Source of the DNA: Cyclobacteriaceae bacterium
GTDB lineage: Bacteria > Bacteroidota > Bacteroidia > Cytophagales > Cyclobacteriaceae
Reading direction: 5' to 3'
DNA: 9,128 nucleotides
Assembly (NCBI GenBank): GCA_028279155.1
Contig: JANQST010000316.1
Span: 1-9,128, forward strand
The notes under the pieces are model-generated. The model was given only the letters and a program-made list of their open reading frames with translations. It was not told the DNA's origin and ran no database searches. A program made the translations under genes and the position numbers. Each line of letters opens with the position of its first letter. Within the stretch, counting starts at the first letter, position 1. Positions 6,434-9,128 of the stretch are shown here, piece by piece.

Positions 6434-7825
6434 ATGAAGTATGAAATGAATTCAAGAATACATGCCTTATTACTTTTTGCGCTAACCTTTCTGATAATTG
6501 GATGTGGCAGTGAAGTTGTTAATTCAGACTACCTGATCAAAAATGTATCGATTGTTGATGTAGAAAAAGGAATTATCCTGGACAATAGAAGTGTGGCAAT
6601 TTCTGGTGATAGGATTCAGGCTATTTATGATGAAAGTGTTAACACCAAGAATGCCAGGGTTATCGACGGAACAGGAAAATATCTGATCCCTGGATTATGG
6701 GATATGCACACGCATTACAATTGGAATTACAGCTATTTTAATTCGCTTTTAATTGCAAATGGTGTGACTGGTGTTCGTGAAATGTGGGGTATATCTGATA
6801 CCATAAAAAGCATTCGAACTCGAACAGATTCCGGTGAACTTATGGGCCCTGATTTATACACTGCAGGATCTATCATCGATGGAATTCCACCTATTTGGCC
6901 CGGGTCAAGTGGTGTAGCTGATAGTGCTGAGGCAGTGGAAGAAGTGAGAAAACAGATAGCGGAGGATGTGGATTTCCTCAAAGTGTATAGCCGTCTATCT
7001 CGTGAGTCATATTTTGCCATAGCTACTGAAGCCGTAAAAAGCAATATTCCTTTCGCTGGTCATGTTCCGTCATCAATTTCGATGTGGGAGGCCATAGATG
7101 CTGGCCAACAAAGCACAGAGCACCTCTATGGAATATTAGAGGCTTGCACATCAAGTTCCGAACAATTGGAACAAGTAAGCGAGAAAGGTTTTTCCTCAGC
7201 TGAAAGAGCTAATTTTCTCGTTGATGAATTTGAACGCTCACTATTTGATTCTTTAACCCTGGTAATGAGCCAAAGCGATACCTGGCTTTCTCCCACGCTG
7301 GTTGTTTTGAGAAACATTGCCAATTTGGATGACTCCACAATTCTGAATGATCCAAGAAAAGAATATATACCAGCGTTCTTTGACAATTTTTGGTTTAGCA
7401 GGAGTTCTCGCAGCAAAGAACATTTTGATGCTGCCAGAAGGAAATTCGACCTTCATTTATCGTTGATGGGAGATTTTGAGAAAGCCGGAGTAAAAATTCT
7501 TGCTGGGACCGATTACCCTAATCCATTTTGCTTTCCTGGTTTTAGTCTACACGATGAACTTGAACTAATGGTTAAAGGAGGGATGACTAACACAGGTGCA
7601 TTGAGGGCGGCCACTTTGAATCCAGCAATCTTCATGAAGCAAGAATCTGAGTTTGGATCGGTTAATAATGGTAAAAAAGCCAGTCTCGTTTTATTGAGTG
7701 GAAATCCTCTAGAAGATATCAATAATGTCCGAATGATTGAAGCAGTGTTTCTAAAAGGAGACTATTTAAGCCGCGTTGAACTCGATTCCTTACTACAGGT
7801 AACCAAGGAGTTAGTATCAAATTAG
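6434..7825 (+). CDS. Lipoprotein metal-dependent amidohydrolase (imidazolonepropionase/prolidase-like)
   Basis: The 463-residue product begins with a lipoprotein signal peptide whose lipobox I-I-G-C places the lipidated cysteine at Cys24, so the enzyme is membrane-anchored outside the cytoplasm. Met5 (6446) is an equally plausible start. The amidohydrolase fold covers ~32-455, with small beta-sandwich strands at both ends. All metal-site residues expected for the subgroup are present: His92 and His94 (D-M-H-T-H), Lys183 (F-L-K-V-Y, candidate carboxylated lysine), His210 (A-G-H-V-P), His230 (T-E-H-L-Y) and Asp360 (A-G-T-D-Y). L-P-x-I-F-M and G-S-V-x-x-G-K-K-A-S-L-V-L near the end are typical of the C-terminal part. 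Relatives in this group hydrolyse Xaa-Pro, Xaa-Arg or N-acyl peptide bonds, but substrate cannot be read here. It lies 68 bp after the M28 peptidase gene on the same strand, with no good promoter between, so co-transcription is plausible. Confidence 0.9.
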   Translation: MKYEMNSRIHALLLFALTFLIIGCGSEVVNSDYLIKNVSIVDVEKGIILDNRSVAISGDRIQAIYDESVNTKNARVIDGTGKYLIPGLWDMHTHYNWNYSYFNSLLIANGVTGVREMWGISDTIKSIRTRTDSGELMGPDLYTAGSIIDGIPPIWPGSSGVADSAEAVEEVRKQIAEDVDFLKVYSRLSRESYFAIATEAVKSNIPFAGHVPSSISMWEAIDAGQQSTEHLYGILEACTSSSEQLEQVSEKGFSSAERANFLVDEFERSLFDSLTLVMSQSDTWLSPTLVVLRNIANLDDSTILNDPRKEYIPAFFDNFWFSRSSRSKEHFDAARRKFDLHLSLMGDFEKAGVKILAGTDYPNPFCFPGFSLHDELELMVKGGMTNTGALRAATLNPAIFMKQESEFGSVNNGKKASLVLLSGNPLEDINNVRMIEAVFLKGDYLSRVELDSLLQVTKELVSN

Positions 7826-7843
7826 TCATGTCATGTGGTGATT

Positions 7844-7862
7844 TTGATCATGTTTAGATCAA
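7844..7862. promoter_or_regulatory. Inverted repeat TTGATC-N7-GATCAA upstream of the CBS gene
   Basis: Perfect six-base arms at 7844-7849 and 7857-7862 flank a 7-nt centre in the 79-bp gap between the amidohydrolase stop and the CBS start. The spacing and symmetry suit a dimeric regulator's operator. A weak hairpin near the 3' end of the upstream transcript is the alternative, although no T-run follows. A convincing TAnnTTTG promoter is not present; the nearest is TACATTCG at 7879-7886, with no well-spaced -33 element. Confidence 0.25.
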
Positions 7863-7904
7863 CCCAAATTCTGATCTTTACATTCGTTCAGAGATTAGAA
7901 TAAT

Positions 7905-8315
7905 ATGGAAAACGCTATGATTCAAGACATTATGTCTCACCAGGTGCAGAAGTTAACCACCAATGATGATGTAATTACAGCAAAGAATATGATGGAGGAA
8001 CACAAAATCAGCCATATACCAATAATGCTGGAAGGGAAACTTGCTGGTATTGTAAGTAGCAATGACATTGCTCAAATTGAATACTTGTGTGACTTCATTG
8101 GAGAGAAACTGGAAAGAAGCAAAATTTTCATGTCTCTCTCCATGCACGAGGTGATGACCAAAGATGTAGTCTCCTTGAGGTCTGACTCAATGATTTCGGA
8201 AGCCATTCTTGTATTTAGCAATGCATCATTTCACAGTCTACCTGTAATTGATGATGGAGAATTGGTAGGTATTGTCACTGCGAAGGATGTTTTTAGATAT
8301 TTGAGCTTGAGGTAA
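7905..8315 (+). CDS. Stand-alone tandem CBS-domain protein
   Basis: The 136-residue product consists almost entirely of two CBS motifs forming one Bateman module: CBS1 at ~6-60 and CBS2 at ~80-136. Each shows the canonical pattern: an M-x-x-x-V start (I-M-S-H-Q-V and V-M-T-K-D-V), then H-I-P-I or S-L-P-V-I-D, then G-x-L-x-G-I-V. S-x-x-D at 51-54 and T-x-x-D at 125-128 are the ribose-contacting positions that bind adenine nucleotides in many CBS pairs, so ligand binding looks intact. There is no signal peptide, so it is cytoplasmic. It carries no catalytic or transport domain and presumably regulates a partner in trans; which ligand (AMP, ATP, SAM or other) and which partner cannot be told. 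Met5 (7917) is an alternative start. It is convergent with the next gene, 17 bp apart. Confidence 0.92.
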   Translation: MENAMIQDIMSHQVQKLTTNDDVITAKNMMEEHKISHIPIMLEGKLAGIVSSNDIAQIEYLCDFIGEKLERSKIFMSLSMHEVMTKDVVSLRSDSMISEAILVFSNASFHSLPVIDDGELVGIVTAKDVFRYLSLR

Positions 8316-8332
8316 TCACACAGATTTGTAAT

Positions 8333-9128
8333 TCAAAATGGGTTTAACATTTCATTGTGGAATGACTTGTTGGAAGCTGTCAATTCAAATTCAGCGACTT
8401 CACCAAACCCAATAAAAATGAATTTTATGACTTTTAAATGTCCTATCGGTTGGGAATAGCCAACATTGAACGGTTCATTTTCTCCAACAATAATAGAGAG
8501 TTCATTATTTTTCGTTTTCACTTGAATATTTTGACTTGAGAGTAGATCAGTGGATAGGGAAGAAAGATCATTCGTCTTACCTGAAAGTATGGTTTCGCTA
8601 CATTTTAAAGCCGTTACTCCATAGCATCCATTGTTACTCATTGGGATTCGAATGGAGTTGGTTGTTCCCTTAATGACAATATCAGTTTGGTTACAGATAC
8701 GATTCGATGGATACCCTAAATCTTTCAGCGTTGCTCTAAGTTCGAAATCATCACCACTTATATCGCCAATCGCTTCATTTGAAAAAGTAAAAACTGAGAA
8801 TATCTCTTTTAGTTGATCTAGCTCGTAAGCCTCAGATATGTCTCTTGAAATAGTGAGGCGATCTTCTTTCATAAAGTCACTTTGGTCAACATAAATGGGA
8901 TGAGCGTCAAACCCCGATTTCATGATTAAACCATGCCAGCCTTGGGTGGTAATGTGAACGTAACTGCTGGCAAGTATTTTGTCCTTAGACAGAAGTTTAG
9001 CTTCATGGTAGTCAGGGTAGAAGTAGGTCCCAGTATAAAAATTCTTCGTCGGATCCAAAACGGCCTGTTCAAAAGGATTCCATGATAATTGAATCTTGAC
9101 CTCTTGATCACCAGCTTCTGAGATATCA
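8333..9128 (-). CDS. Unrecognised protein, C-terminal 264 residues (5' end beyond the window)
   Basis: On the minus strand the frame ending in TGA at 8335-8333 stays open to the window edge. Reading upstream of a TTG at 9058 continues without a stop (V-K-I-Q-L-S-W-N-P-F-E-Q-A-V just before it), so that TTG is an internal Leu codon and the true start lies outside. I do not recognise a family. The visible part alternates short beta-strand-like stretches with polar loops, and lacks any transmembrane helix or clear catalytic motif. Three cysteines lie close together in the middle (R-I-C-N-Q, N-G-C-Y-G, L-K-C-S-E). A hydrophobic strand K-F-I-F-I-G-F-G-E-V lies near the end, before a short tail ending L-N-P-F. 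The composition suggests an all-beta accessory or surface domain, but that is only an impression. Codon use looks like that of its neighbours. Its stop is 17 bp from the convergent CBS stop. Confidence 0.75.
   Translation of the reverse strand, partial: DISEAGDQEVKIQLSWNPFEQAVLDPTKNFYTGTYFYPDYHEAKLLSKDKILASSYVHITTQGWHGLIMKSGFDAHPIYVDQSDFMKEDRLTISRDISEAYELDQLKEIFSVFTFSNEAIGDISGDDFELRATLKDLGYPSNRICNQTDIVIKGTTNSIRIPMSNNGCYGVTALKCSETILSGKTNDLSSLSTDLLSSQNIQVKTKNNELSIIVGENEPFNVGYSQPIGHLKVIKFIFIGFGEVAEFELTASNKSFHNEMLNPF

Noticed and set aside
8316..8340. Bidirectional terminator between the convergent CBS and right-edge genes
   Set aside because: Only a 4-bp TTTG/CAAA pairing is visible with no GC stem or T-run, too weak to support.
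9056..9058. TTG as start of the right-edge minus-strand gene
   Set aside because: The frame continues upstream without a stop to 9128 with protein-like sequence, so this is an internal Leu codon.

Overview
The window looks like ordinary chromosome from a member of the Bacteroidota, probably a marine or soil Cytophagales-type organism. The evidence is compositional and structural. The DNA is AT-rich, the genes lack recognisable Shine-Dalgarno sites, and two promoters fit the Bacteroidota consensus TTG-N17-23-TAnnTTTG. The tRNA gene does not encode its CCA end. One large protein combines an MG2-like 'ERVYLHTDK' domain with a TonB-receptor plug, an architecture typical of this phylum. Species assignment is inference.

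Layout from left to right: (1) the N-terminal end of era on the minus strand, cut by the window edge; (2) a secreted Fes/esterase-D type alpha/beta hydrolase on the minus strand, 35 bp upstream of era and probably co-directional with it; (3) a divergent intergenic region with two perfect palindromes and a clear promoter for (4) an initiator tRNA-fMet gene on the plus strand, followed by a strong intrinsic terminator; (5) a plus-strand gene for a ~815-residue exported protein with MG2-like, carboxypeptidase-regulatory-like and TonB plug domains but no beta-barrel; (6) a plus-strand M28 zinc metallopeptidase fused to a polytopic membrane domain, resembling the Fxna/ERMP1 architecture; (7) a plus-strand lipoprotein amidohydrolase of the imidazolonepropionase/prolidase-like group; (8) a plus-strand stand-alone pair of CBS domains; (9) a minus-strand gene, convergent with the CBS gene and open through the right edge, which I do not recognise.

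There is no stretch above 300 bp without a gene. Genes 2, 5, 6 and 7 all encode exported or envelope-anchored products, three of them hydrolases. The M28 peptidase and the amidohydrolase are neighbours on one strand and could act in sequence on peptides, but nothing in the DNA proves a shared transcript. I see no mobile element, CRISPR array, phage gene or defence island. I do not see strong evidence for a new multi-gene system. The items most worth a second look are the barrel-less plug protein, the membrane-fused M28 peptidase, the palindromes in the tRNA/esterase promoter region and the unrecognised right-edge protein.
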